A DNA stretch of 12,717 nucleotides from Polyangiaceae bacterium (GTDB lineage Bacteria; Myxococcota; Polyangia; Polyangiales; Polyangiaceae), in contig JAICTU010000259.1 of assembly GCA_025936205.1 (NCBI GenBank), positions 1-12,717 of the forward strand. Direction: 5' to 3'. Of this stretch, positions 6,594-12,717 are shown piece after piece. A model generated the notes under the pieces. That model saw nothing but the letters and a program-made list of their open reading frames with translations. It had not been told where the DNA came from and did no database searches. A program made the position numbers and the translations under genes. The first letter of the stretch is position 1. Each line of letters starts with the position of its first letter.

Positions 6594-7746
6594 GCCCGAA
6601 GATGATTCGCTCGCGGCCCAGCAGGCGTTCGATGACGGCGACGCACAGGGCCGAATAGAAGAGCGAGCTGAGCGCGATCACGAGCAGCTGCCAGGCGGCG
6701 ATCCCGTCCCCGCGCAGCACACTCACCACCACCGTGACTTGCGCCACGGTGGGCAGGGGGTACATCCACCAAGCGTTTTGCGTCGAGCCCATCATCAGGA
6801 ACATGGATGGGACCATCGGCACCAGATTGAGCAGGCCGAGATAGGTCTGCGCTTCCTTGAAACTGCGGGCGAAGGTGGCGATCAGCATCTGGACCGCCGC
6901 ACCAAACAGCGTGAGGGGGAGCAGGGCGGCCAGGATCAGCCCGGCTTCTTTCGGGCCCAGCGCGACCTTCATGCCCAGCTGCTCCAGCGGCAGGTACTGG
7001 ATCGTCAGCGTCAAACCGACCAGCGTGAGCAGTGCCACGATTGTCGACGCGAGCGCCGTCGCCAGCCACTTGCCGAGCACGAGCGAACGGCGCGAGACCG
7101 GGTTCAAGAGCAGCGGTTCGAGCGAGCCGCGCTCGCGCTCTCCCGCGGTGCTGTCGATGGCCAGATTCATGCCACCGACCAGCGCCGCGAGCATCAGGAA
7201 CAAGGGCACCATGCTCAGCAGATTGGCGGCCAGCTTCTGCGGCGTGGCGAGATCGAGCTCTTCCAGGGCCAGGGGGGTAGCGGCTTGTGGCGCTACGCCG
7301 CGCGCCATCAGGCGCAACGCGCCCAGGCCCTGGGTGTAGCCGAGCAGGATGCGCTCCACACGCCGCACGTTCTTGTGGGATTCGTTGCGCGAGTCGTCGA
7401 CGATCAGGCGCACGCGCGCCAGCTGCGCAGCCTTGTAGTGCTCGGCGTAGTGATCGTCGATCACCAGCACCATGTCGGCCTCGCCCTTGCGCACCAGAGC
7501 CTCGGGATTCGCGGGCGCAGGCAGCACGTGCACGCCGTTCGCGACCAGGTGCTGGATCAGATGCGGAGCCTGTTCGGCGCCGACCACCGGCACGTCGAGC
7601 GGCCGCTCCTTCTCCAGGTTCTGCACGATCTGGAACAGGCCGAACAAGAGCAGCGGACCGAGCACCGCAAGGACCAGCGAGCCCGTCACGCTGCGCAGGT
7701 CGCGCCAGTGGTCGATCAGCTCCTTGCGCAAGACCAGGCGGATCAC
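6589..7746 (-). CDS. ABC-2 type permease, NatB-like
   Basis: This 385-residue membrane protein is the likely permease partner of the adjacent ATPase. It has an N-terminal basic stretch, a first transmembrane segment (about 22-42), and a large hydrophilic domain (about 43-170) expected outside the cytoplasmic face. A cluster of hydrophobic segments follows at about 174-196, 225-249, 267-290, 300-320 and 348-373. The segment DSTAGERERGSLEPLLLNPV (198-217) is the characteristic cytoplasmic loop of the NatB/ABC-2 exporter family. NatAB in Bacillus exports sodium, but relatives export varied substrates, so the cargo is unknown. The start is GTG at 7746, overlapping the TGA of the ATPase gene by 4 nt (GTGA), with a weak GTGGGG about 6 nt upstream; translation is probably coupled. 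Family call strong, substrate not determinable. Confidence 0.88.
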   Translation of the reverse strand: MIRLVLRKELIDHWRDLRSVTGSLVLAVLGPLLLFGLFQIVQNLEKERPLDVPVVGAEQAPHLIQHLVANGVHVLPAPANPEALVRKGEADMVLVIDDHYAEHYKAAQLARVRLIVDDSRNESHKNVRRVERILLGYTQGLGALRLMARGVAPQAATPLALEELDLATPQKLAANLLSMVPLFLMLAALVGGMNLAIDSTAGERERGSLEPLLLNPVSRRSLVLGKWLATALASTIVALLTLVGLTLTIQYLPLEQLGMKVALGPKEAGLILAALLPLTLFGAAVQMLIATFARSFKEAQTYLGLLNLVPMVPSMFLMMGSTQNAWWMYPLPTVAQVTVVVSVLRGDGIAAWQLLVIALSSLFYSALCVAVIERLLGRERIIFGR

Positions 7747-8474
7747 TCGAGCCCCACGTCCGTGCCGATGATCTTCACGAAGGCGTTCTCGAGGTTGTCC
7801 TCGCCCGTGTGCGCGCGCAGCTCATCCGGTGTTCCGTCGCTGACCACTTTGCCCCTGGCGAAGACCACGATCCGATCACAGAGCGCGGATACTTCTTGCA
7901 TGACATGGCTGGAGAACAGCACGCAGCAGCCCGAGTCGGCGAGTTTGCGGATCACCGTGCGCATCGCGCGCGTGCTCATCACATCCAGCCCGTTGGTGGC
8001 CTCGTCCAGCACGACATTGGGCGGCCCATGCATCAACGCCCGCGCGATCGCGACCTTGGTCCGTTCGCCCTGCGAAAAACCGGCCACGCGCCGGTCGAGC
8101 AGCTCCGTCATGTCCAGCAGCTCCGCCAGCTCGCGCGCGCGGCGCTCGATCTCGGCGCCGGGCAGGCCCTGCAGGCCGGCGAAGTAAGCGAGGTGCTCGC
8201 GCGCGGTGAGCCGCGGGTAGAGCCCGCGACTGTCCGGCAGTATGCCCAGGCGGCGCAGCGCCTGCTGCGGCTCGCGCCGGACGTCGATGCCGTCGACCAG
8301 CGCGCGACCAGCGTCGGGTTGCACCAGCGACGAGAGCATGCGCAGCGTGGTGGTCTTGCCCGCGCCGTTGGGCCCGAGCAACCCGGTGACCTGGCCGTCT
8401 TCTGCGCGAAAGCTGACGCCCTGCACGGCATGCACGGCACCGTAGCGCTTCTCGAGCCCATCGATCTCGATCAC
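7743..8474 (-). CDS. ABC transporter ATP-binding protein, NatA-like
   Basis: This 243-residue cytoplasmic ATPase powers the adjacent permease. Visible motifs are Walker A GPNGAGKTT (34-42), signature FSQGE (133-137), Walker B VVLDEAT with Asp157-Glu158, D-loop NGLD (161-164) and H-loop His190 in SSH. The Q-loop region reads LGILPDSRGLYPRLT (76-90), without the usual glutamine, a form typical of NatA-type exporters. Ala replaces the common Pro in the DEPT position. The chosen start is GTG 8474, giving MIEIDGLEKRYG, the normal N-terminus for the family. A strong GGAGGG lies 9 nt upstream, and the start overlaps the TGA of the hydrolase gene as GTGA. The frame is open much further upstream, but that part is antisense-like shadow over the hydrolase gene. 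It is the middle gene of a tightly coupled three-gene operon. Confidence 0.92.
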   Translation of the reverse strand: MIEIDGLEKRYGAVHAVQGVSFRAEDGQVTGLLGPNGAGKTTTLRMLSSLVQPDAGRALVDGIDVRREPQQALRRLGILPDSRGLYPRLTAREHLAYFAGLQGLPGAEIERRARELAELLDMTELLDRRVAGFSQGERTKVAIARALMHGPPNVVLDEATNGLDVMSTRAMRTVIRKLADSGCCVLFSSHVMQEVSALCDRIVVFARGKVVSDGTPDELRAHTGEDNLENAFVKIIGTDVGLE

Positions 8475-9928
8475 GGGCTCGGGCCCTCCAGGCTGAGGAA
8501 GAAAGGCGGGGGCTGCAGCCGCTCGACGCACTCCAGCTTCAGCGCATTCAGATCGAGCGAGTCCAGGAATTCGGCGATCAGCTTGGGTACGCAACCCAGG
8601 GTGCTCACGCCGTGACCGCCGCCGGGCACGATCACGTGCCGGGAAGGGCTGAGCGCCCGCGCCACCTGTTCGCCCCAGCTCGGGGGTGTCACCGGATCGA
8701 GCTGGCCCGAGAGCAGCAGGCTCGGCGCGTTGCCGCGCACCGGCTCGAAGAAAGAGCTCGGCAGTTGAGCTGTGTGCCAGGCCTCGCACTGCTGGCGCAG
8801 CCGCGAGAGCCAGCCCGGGCCGAGAAAGGTGCCGCGCGTCTGCTCGGCCGCCTCCGTGTCCGTGATGCGCGAGATGTCTTCGGCGCAGGCCACCGAGAGA
8901 AACATGCCCACCGAGAGATCGACCGTGCTGGAGAAGGCCTCCGTGGCCCCGGCCAGGCTGGTCCAGTCGCCCCGGCTGGCGCGCTCCACGCCCAGCGGGA
9001 TCAGGCTGGCGAGCGCGGGCACGTACAACAGGTTGGTGAGCGCCGCAGCCAGGCCCTCGCGCTCGACGCGAATCGTCTGCGCCACGCCGCTGCGCGGATG
9101 CGTGACCTGTACCGACGCGGGGCTCTGCTCCAGCTGAGCGAGCAGCTGCAGCAGCTGGGCGCGCGCTCCCGGAAATGTTCTCGCGCACTCGGCATCTTGC
9201 TCGCAGCGCTGATACAGCAGGTCGAGCGCGCGCTGGCTGTCGCGTGCCACGAACAGCGGCAGCTCGATGGCAAACGGCGCCACGCCATCCAGCACCAGGC
9301 TGCGGACCTGCGCCGGATGCTGGCGCAAGTAGACGAGCGCCGCCCGTGTGCCGTAGCTGCCACCCCACAGGTTAATGCGCTCGTAGCCGAGCGCACCGCG
9401 CAGCTCGTCGAGATCGTCCATGGCGATGTCGGTGGTGTAGAGCGTCGGGTCGGCGTCGAGCTGCTCGGAGCAGGCGCGCGTCGTGGCCAGGTCGAGCTCG
9501 GGGGCGAAGCGCTTCTCAAACGCTTCGGCGCTGTCATCCTTGCAATCGAGCGGGTGGGAGCTGCCGGTGCCGCGTTGATCGACCAGCACGATGTCGCGCC
9601 GGCGTTGCACCTCGCGCAGCGCCTCCGCGATCTGCGGACCCGCCTCCGTCGCTGCCTGGCCCGGTCCGCCGACGAGCACGAACAACGGATCCCGCTGCGG
9701 GCTCGCGGCCAGCGCCGGCACGACGGCGACCTTCAAGTTCAGCCGCCGCCCCTCGCGTGTGCGCCGGTTCTCCCACACGCCGTACTGCCCGCAGCGCGCT
9801 TCCACACCCAGCCCGTCGAGGCGGCAGGGAGCGAGCGAGAGCTCCGCCGAGCGCTGCGTGGATGGGCTGCACGAGCTCGCGGACCCTCCGAGCATCAGCA
9901 GCGCCACAGCGCGAAACAACCTTCGCAT
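8471..9928 (-). CDS. TAP-like alpha/beta-hydrolase lipoprotein (S33-type peptidase)
   Basis: The 485-residue protein starts at ATG 9928, giving a compact signal peptide with lipobox SASSC and Cys20. An ATG at 9952, eight codons earlier, is possible; neither start has a strong ribosome site. The fold is alpha/beta-hydrolase of the proline iminopeptidase/tripeptidyl aminopeptidase type (MEROPS S33). It has oxyanion-region GGPG (87-90), DQRGTGSS (117-124), nucleophile Ser191 in GGSYGT, Asp411 in SGQLDPVTPP and His439 in GGGHG. The C-terminal part matches the TAP-like domain that carries the Asp and His in Streptomyces secreted aminopeptidases. It probably cleaves short peptides from their N-terminus at the cell envelope; the substrate is unknown and an esterase role is possible. 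Its TGA stop overlaps the GTG start of the NatA-like gene by 4 nt, so it is the first gene of the hydrolase-ATPase-permease operon. It is divergent from the thioesterase gene. Confidence 0.85.
   Translation of the reverse strand: MRRLFRAVALLMLGGSASSCSPSTQRSAELSLAPCRLDGLGVEARCGQYGVWENRRTREGRRLNLKVAVVPALAASPQRDPLFVLVGGPGQAATEAGPQIAEALREVQRRRDIVLVDQRGTGSSHPLDCKDDSAEAFEKRFAPELDLATTRACSEQLDADPTLYTTDIAMDDLDELRGALGYERINLWGGSYGTRAALVYLRQHPAQVRSLVLDGVAPFAIELPLFVARDSQRALDLLYQRCEQDAECARTFPGARAQLLQLLAQLEQSPASVQVTHPRSGVAQTIRVEREGLAAALTNLLYVPALASLIPLGVERASRGDWTSLAGATEAFSSTVDLSVGMFLSVACAEDISRITDTEAAEQTRGTFLGPGWLSRLRQQCEAWHTAQLPSSFFEPVRGNAPSLLLSGQLDPVTPPSWGEQVARALSPSRHVIVPGGGHGVSTLGCVPKLIAEFLDSLDLNALKLECVERLQPPPFFLSLEGPSP
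8484..8489 (-). promoter_or_regulatory. Shine-Dalgarno site for the NatA-like gene
   Basis: Read on the minus strand, GGAGGG lies inside the last codons of the hydrolase gene, 9 nt before GTG 8474. It fixes the ATPase start, which is otherwise ambiguous because the frame is open far upstream. Confidence 0.7.
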
Positions 9929-9994
9929 CGCCGTCACCGAGAGTAGCGTCATGAAAGCTTCGAAGCGAAGGGAATTTCTTGCTAGGCTCCGCGT
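9929..9994. promoter_or_regulatory. Divergent intergenic region with a 10-bp palindrome
   Basis: This 66-nt gap between the hydrolase (-) and thioesterase (+) starts must hold, or adjoin, both promoters. It contains the perfect palindrome GCTTCGAAGC at 9957-9966 and an AT-richer stretch (GGAATTTCTT, 9971-9980). The palindrome could be an operator, but one short palindrome is weak evidence. No clear -35/-10 pair is visible. AGG at 9984-9986 is the likely ribosome site for GTG 9995. Confidence 0.3.
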
Positions 9995-10477
9995 GTGACC
10001 GAAGCTCCGGCTGTGAGAAAGCGGGTCAATGAGTCGCGCGTCACGCTGCATCAGTTGATGCTGCCCGCGGACGCGAACGCGCTCGGCAACGTACACGGCG
10101 GCGTGATCCTGAAGGTTGCGGATGAGGCGGCCGCCATCTGCGCCATGCGCCACGCGCGGCGGCCCTGCGTGACGGTGGCGATCGACTCGGTGTCGTTCCA
10201 CTCACCGGTGCACGTGGGAGAGCTGCTCGCTCTCACTGCATCGCTCACCTACGTGGGGCGCACGAGCATGGAGGTGATGGTCGACGTGCACGCGGAGAAC
10301 CCGATCAGCGGCCGCATCACCCACACCAACTCTGCGCACTTTGTCTTCGTGGCGCTGGACCAGGACGGTCTCGCCACCGCGGTGCCGGGGCTGGAGCTGG
10401 AGAACGACGTCGAGCGCGCCGCATTTGCCGAAGGGCAAGCGCGACAGAATGCGCGCCTGCTACGCGCCCGGCGCTAA
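9995..10477 (+). CDS. Acyl-CoA thioesterase, hot-dog fold (YciA/BACH type)
   Basis: This 160-residue single hot-dog protein belongs to the acyl-CoA hydrolase family that includes bacterial YciA and the eukaryotic BACH/ACOT7 enzymes, which cleave acyl-CoA to free acid and CoA in the cytoplasm. The family signature is clear: NALGNVHGGVILKVADEAA (28-46), with Asn28 and Asp43 at positions expected to be catalytic. It is followed by VTVAIDSVSFHSPVHVGE (59-76) and VGRTSMEV (87-94), the usual central strand. The start is GTG 9995; AGG lies about 8 nt upstream. The gene is divergent from the hydrolase gene and ends in TAA, followed within 3 nt by a long palindrome. The convergent neighbour is an acyl-CoA dehydrogenase, so a shared link to acyl-CoA metabolism is plausible though they are not co-transcribed. 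The natural acyl chain length cannot be read from the sequence. Confidence 0.92.
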   Translation: MTEAPAVRKRVNESRVTLHQLMLPADANALGNVHGGVILKVADEAAAICAMRHARRPCVTVAIDSVSFHSPVHVGELLALTASLTYVGRTSMEVMVDVHAENPISGRITHTNSAHFVFVALDQDGLATAVPGLELENDVERAAFAEGQARQNARLLRARR

Positions 10478-10480
10478 CCC

Positions 10481-10581
10481 AGTACCTCGTGCCCCATGTC
10501 CGGGCCGGGTTTCGCCGTGCCCCGCTGCGCTGTGACGGGCACGGCGAAACCCGGCAGATGGGGCACTCTGCACTCGGTACT
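10481..10581. repeat. Long three-segment extragenic palindrome
   Basis: The core arms 10504-10522 and 10537-10555 are a perfect 19-bp inverted repeat with a 14-nt loop. Outside it, 10489-10497 pairs with 10558-10566 (9 bp, perfect) after a small asymmetric bulge, and 10481-10486 pairs with 10576-10581 (6 bp, perfect). In total 34 base pairs are nested over about 100 nt. It begins 3 nt after the thioesterase stop. There is no good T tract after it, only a C/T-rich run (10581-10592). It could be a terminator, an mRNA 3'-end protecting structure or a REP-like element. Confidence 0.75.
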
Positions 10582-10591
10582 TCCTCTACCT

Positions 10592-10626
10592 TGGGAGAAA
10601 CCCGGCGCGGACTTCGGTTTCTCCCA
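10592..10626. terminator. Second hairpin between convergent genes
   Basis: TGGGAGAAACC (10592-10602) and GGTTTCTCCCA (10616-10626) form a perfect 11-bp stem with a 13-nt loop, 7 nt beyond the stop of the acyl-CoA dehydrogenase gene on its strand. No T run follows in either direction. It is best read as a 3'-end structure serving one or both convergent transcripts. Confidence 0.5.
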
Positions 10627-10633
10627 GCGTGCG

Positions 10634-11815
10634 TCAGCTGGCCTTCTTCTTGTTCTCGCCGTAGGAGCGCGGCAGCTCCAGCGAGTGCTGCGCGACGTAG
10701 TTCAGCACCATCTCGCGGCTGACGGGAGCGGTGCGCAAGAGGCGCGCCATCCCCCACAGATCGGCCAGCCCGAATTCGGTGGTCAGCCCGTTCCCACCGT
10801 GCGTCTGGATCGCCTGGTCGAGGGCCGCCAAACCCGCCTCTGCAGCGGCGTATTTGGCCATGTTCGCGGACTCACCCGCGTCGAGGCCCTGATCGTAGAG
10901 CCACGCGGCCTTGCACGTGATCAGCCGCGCCTGCTCCACCTCGATCTTGGCCTTGGCCAGCGGATGAGCGATGCCCTGATGCGCGCCGATGGGCACCGAC
11001 CACACCTTGCGCTCCCGCGCGTAGCGAGCCGCTTTTTCGAGCGCGTACAACCCGAGGCCGTTCGCCATCGCCGCGCCCGTGATGCGCTCCGGCACGAGGC
11101 CGGTGAACACCTGCTTGAGGCCGGAGCCTTCCTCGCCGATCAGGCGATTTTCCTCCACGTACACGTCATCGAAGAACAGCGTGAACTGCTTTTCGGGCGA
11201 CTGGATCTCGACCGGGATGCGAGTGGCGGTGAGGCCCGGAGCATTGGTCGGCACCACGAACAGCGAGAGGCGCGCGCGTCCACCCGGTTCAGCCGCGGCC
11301 CCGGTGTTGGCGACGACCAACACGTTCTCCGCTTCGTCGTGCCCGGAGATGAAGTACTTGGTGCCGTTCAGGCGGTAACCCTTGCCGTCGCGCTTGGCGC
11401 GCGTGGCGATGTCGTGCGAGTTCGAGCCCGCGTCGGGCTCGGTGATGGCGAACGCCATCTTCTTGCCGCCGCTCGCCAGGCCCGGCAGGAACATCTCCTT
11501 CTGGTCGTTGGTGCCGTACTTGGCCAAGATGGTGCCGCAGATGGCTGGCGAGACGATCAGGAGCAGGAAGGGCGTGCCCGCGTGGGCCAGCTCTTCGCAG
11601 ACGATCGCCAGCTCGTAGATGCCCAGGCCCGCCCCGCCGAACTCGCTCGGCAGATTGACGCCCAGGAACCCTGCCTCGGCGAGCTCCTTCCACAAGGCCT
11701 CGGCCTTGCCGCCGGCGCGCGCCTCCTTGCCATAGTACTCGTGCCCATACTTGGCGGCGATCCGGTAGACCGACGAGCGGAGCAGGCCTTGTTCCTCGGA
11801 CTCGAGAAAATCCAT
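10634..11815 (-). CDS. Acyl-CoA dehydrogenase family flavoprotein
   Basis: The 393-residue protein is the normal length for a soluble FAD-dependent acyl-CoA dehydrogenase, which introduces an alpha-beta double bond into acyl-CoA and passes electrons to ETF. The N-terminal helical domain is followed by the flavin-contact segment AFAITEPDAGSNSHD (121-135), matching the first family signature except that Asn replaces the usual Asp after GS. The C-terminal domain holds QTHGGNGLTTEFG (337-349). In it, Glu368 (VSREM) lies where SCAD/MCAD enzymes have the catalytic Glu of GTxE, an alignment made by eye. The closing APVSREMVLNYVAQHSLELP resembles a branch of bacterial members of uncertain substrate. 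The start ATG 11815 gives the standard MDFLESEEQ; the frame stays open to a TTG at 11866, which is not favoured. No Shine-Dalgarno site is visible before the ATG. Convergent with the thioesterase, downstream of the porin terminator. Confidence 0.93.
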   Translation of the reverse strand: MDFLESEEQGLLRSSVYRIAAKYGHEYYGKEARAGGKAEALWKELAEAGFLGVNLPSEFGGAGLGIYELAIVCEELAHAGTPFLLLIVSPAICGTILAKYGTNDQKEMFLPGLASGGKKMAFAITEPDAGSNSHDIATRAKRDGKGYRLNGTKYFISGHDEAENVLVVANTGAAAEPGGRARLSLFVVPTNAPGLTATRIPVEIQSPEKQFTLFFDDVYVEENRLIGEEGSGLKQVFTGLVPERITGAAMANGLGLYALEKAARYARERKVWSVPIGAHQGIAHPLAKAKIEVEQARLITCKAAWLYDQGLDAGESANMAKYAAAEAGLAALDQAIQTHGGNGLTTEFGLADLWGMARLLRTAPVSREMVLNYVAQHSLELPRSYGENKKKAS

Positions 11816-11917
11816 GACTATTGGTATGGATTCGGAACCGTTGCGCGGCAAGGCGAGGACCGGCAACGAGCGCTGGTACGACCTCTGCGCACCTTTGCCT
11901 CTGGAGGTCCTGAGGTG

Positions 11918-11958
11918 CCAAATGAAAGCGGGGCCGCTGGTGGCAACCAGCAGCCCCG
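11918..11958 (-). terminator. Intrinsic terminator of the porin gene
   Basis: On the minus strand the arms 11958-11946 and 11941-11929 form a 13-bp GC-rich stem with a 4-nt loop, followed by CTTTCATTTG, a broken T tract. It starts 21 nt after the porin stop. The single non-Watson-Crick position is G-U in the minus RNA but C/A in the plus RNA, which supports minus-strand use. Confidence 0.75.
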
Positions 11959-11979
11959 TCTCGATTCCTCGCGAGAGGA

Positions 11980-12717
11980 TTACGACGAGGTCGTGACGAC
12001 GAAGCCCAGAATGCTGCCGAACCAGACGTTGGTCGGCTTGTCCGAGCGATTGAAGAACACGTCTTCGTTGCTCGTTTCGATCCGGTTATCCCAGCGGATA
12101 ATCAAGTTGTTCGCGCCCTTGACCGGCTTGAAGTCGAGGGTGCCTGTGACGGTGACGAGGTTCGTCTGCGTCGTGGCCGGGAAATCCACGCCCGACTCCT
12201 GGTGTGTCACCTTGTAGAGCTGGTTGTCGGAGTCGCTCAGGTACTCCCCGCGCAAGGCCACGCCGAACAGATCCGTCGCCTGATAGGCAGCGGCCAGGCT
12301 GATGCCCCAAAACATGGGGGACTGCAGGTGCTGGGTGTAACCCGGGCCGGTGTTGGTCTTATCCGCGTTCACGTCGAGGTCGGCGTTCAGCACCAGGCTG
12401 AAGCGATCCACCGTCAGAGAAGCGACCAGGTCAAAGAAGTTATCGAAATTGCCGCTATCCGTGCTCGGCTGAGGTGTGGTGAGCCAGCCCGCCGAGAGCG
12501 AGAACATCTCGTTCGGCGTCAGGCTCAGCTGGAGCGCGAGCGCCGGCGACTCGTTGTCGTCATGAGCGGTGTTTACGCCGTTCACCACCATGCCCGTGAT
12601 GGCGACCTTGTCATTGGGGCTCACCGTGGCGCGCAGACCCGTGTGCCAGAAGGGCTGCATCAGGTAGTAGAGCGCGCCGCGCGAGTAGTTCAAGTTTTGC
12701 CAGCTCTCCGCGACTTC
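11980..12717 (-). CDS. OmpL/BBP2-like outer-membrane beta-barrel porin, N-terminus missing
   Basis: The frame is open to the window edge, so only the C-terminal 245 residues are visible, ending in TAA at 11980-11982. The segment ESWQNLNYSRGALYYLMQP followed by FWHTGLRAT is characteristic of the putative beta-barrel porin-2 (OmpL-like, BBP2) family. The rest shows alternating polar and hydrophobic strands of 9-11 residues rich in Asn, Thr, Ser, Phe and Tyr, such as DLFGVALRGEYLSDS and NNLIIRWDNRIET, as expected for a transmembrane barrel in the outer membrane. The protein ends FGSILGFVVTTSS, so the last strand is followed by a short polar tail rather than ending in Phe. Transport substrate unknown. 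GC content is visibly lower than in the neighbouring genes. The gene is followed by a good intrinsic terminator, so it appears transcriptionally separate from the acyl-CoA dehydrogenase gene. Confidence 0.8.
   Translation of the reverse strand, partial: EVAESWQNLNYSRGALYYLMQPFWHTGLRATVSPNDKVAITGMVVNGVNTAHDDNESPALALQLSLTPNEMFSLSAGWLTTPQPSTDSGNFDNFFDLVASLTVDRFSLVLNADLDVNADKTNTGPGYTQHLQSPMFWGISLAAAYQATDLFGVALRGEYLSDSDNQLYKVTHQESGVDFPATTQTNLVTVTGTLDFKPVKGANNLIIRWDNRIETSNEDVFFNRSDKPTNVWFGSILGFVVTTSS

Noticed and set aside
6739..8187. A 482-codon open frame on the plus strand over the ABC transporter genes
   Set aside because: It is rich in Gln, Arg and His with no recognisable domain and is antisense to the clear NatA/NatB genes.
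8475..9368. Upstream extension of the NatA-like frame to make a 541-residue protein
   Set aside because: The extra 298 residues are Ala/Arg/Gly-rich shadow sequence of the hydrolase gene in another frame. GTG 8474 with its GGAGGG site gives the normal ABC ATPase N-terminus.
9929..10201. Upstream extension of the hydrolase frame beyond 9928
   Set aside because: It would overlap the thioesterase gene antisense and place the signal peptide internally. ATG 9952 stays possible, but 9928 gives a compact lipoprotein signal.
11966..11979. Small inverted repeat TCCTC-GCGA-GAGGA just after the porin stop
   Set aside because: The stem is only 5 bp; the 13-bp hairpin with a T-rich tail next to it explains termination better.
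10496..12217. A 573-codon open frame on the plus strand across the dehydrogenase and porin genes
   Set aside because: It runs through two hairpins, a terminator and the antisense strand of a clear acyl-CoA dehydrogenase, with no domain-like sequence.

Overview
The window looks like a piece of a large, GC-rich chromosome from a delta-proteobacterial lineage, most likely a myxobacterium (Myxococcota). This is an inference from content. It carries an IgGFc-binding-type surface protein, a lipoprotein made of CGTC/DGCGG cysteine repeats, a VWAVG-repeat beta-propeller, several predicted lipoproteins, frequent GTG starts and strong third-position GC bias. No rRNA, tRNA, CRISPR array, transposase or integrase was seen, and the two end genes are cut by the window edges.

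Region 1 (about 1-4727, + strand) is a co-directional trio of predicted exported proteins: a 5'-truncated IgGFc-binding-domain protein, a lipoprotein with about 12 eight-cysteine repeats, and a lipoprotein with 14 tryptophan-rich propeller repeats. Gaps between them are short (37 and 27 nt), so they probably form one operon for envelope or surface proteins of unknown role. The last gene runs into the 3' end of the convergent rsmE gene by 23 nt.

Region 2 (4705-6593) holds rsmE (16S rRNA m3U1498 methyltransferase, - strand). Divergent from it, across a 50-nt gap, is an SMP-30/gluconolactonase-like propeller lipoprotein (+). A hairpin whose stem contains both stop codons separates the latter from region 3.

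Region 3 (6589-9928, - strand) is a tightly coupled three-gene operon. It encodes a TAP-like alpha/beta-hydrolase lipoprotein (peptidase-type), a NatA-like ABC ATPase and a NatB-like ABC-2 permease. Both junctions are 4-nt GTGA overlaps in which the upstream TGA stop overlaps the downstream GTG start. The hydrolase is divergent from region 4 across a short gap.

Region 4 (9995-12717) holds a hot-dog acyl-CoA thioesterase (+), a convergent acyl-CoA dehydrogenase (-) and a truncated OmpL/BBP2-like outer-membrane porin (-). The 156-nt gap between thioesterase and dehydrogenase holds two strong inverted repeats, one a long three-segment palindrome. The porin has a clear intrinsic terminator and a visibly lower GC content than its neighbours.

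No established defence or mobile system is visible. The least explained parts are the region 1 surface operon, the coupled hydrolase/ABC exporter operon and the palindromes at 10481-10626.
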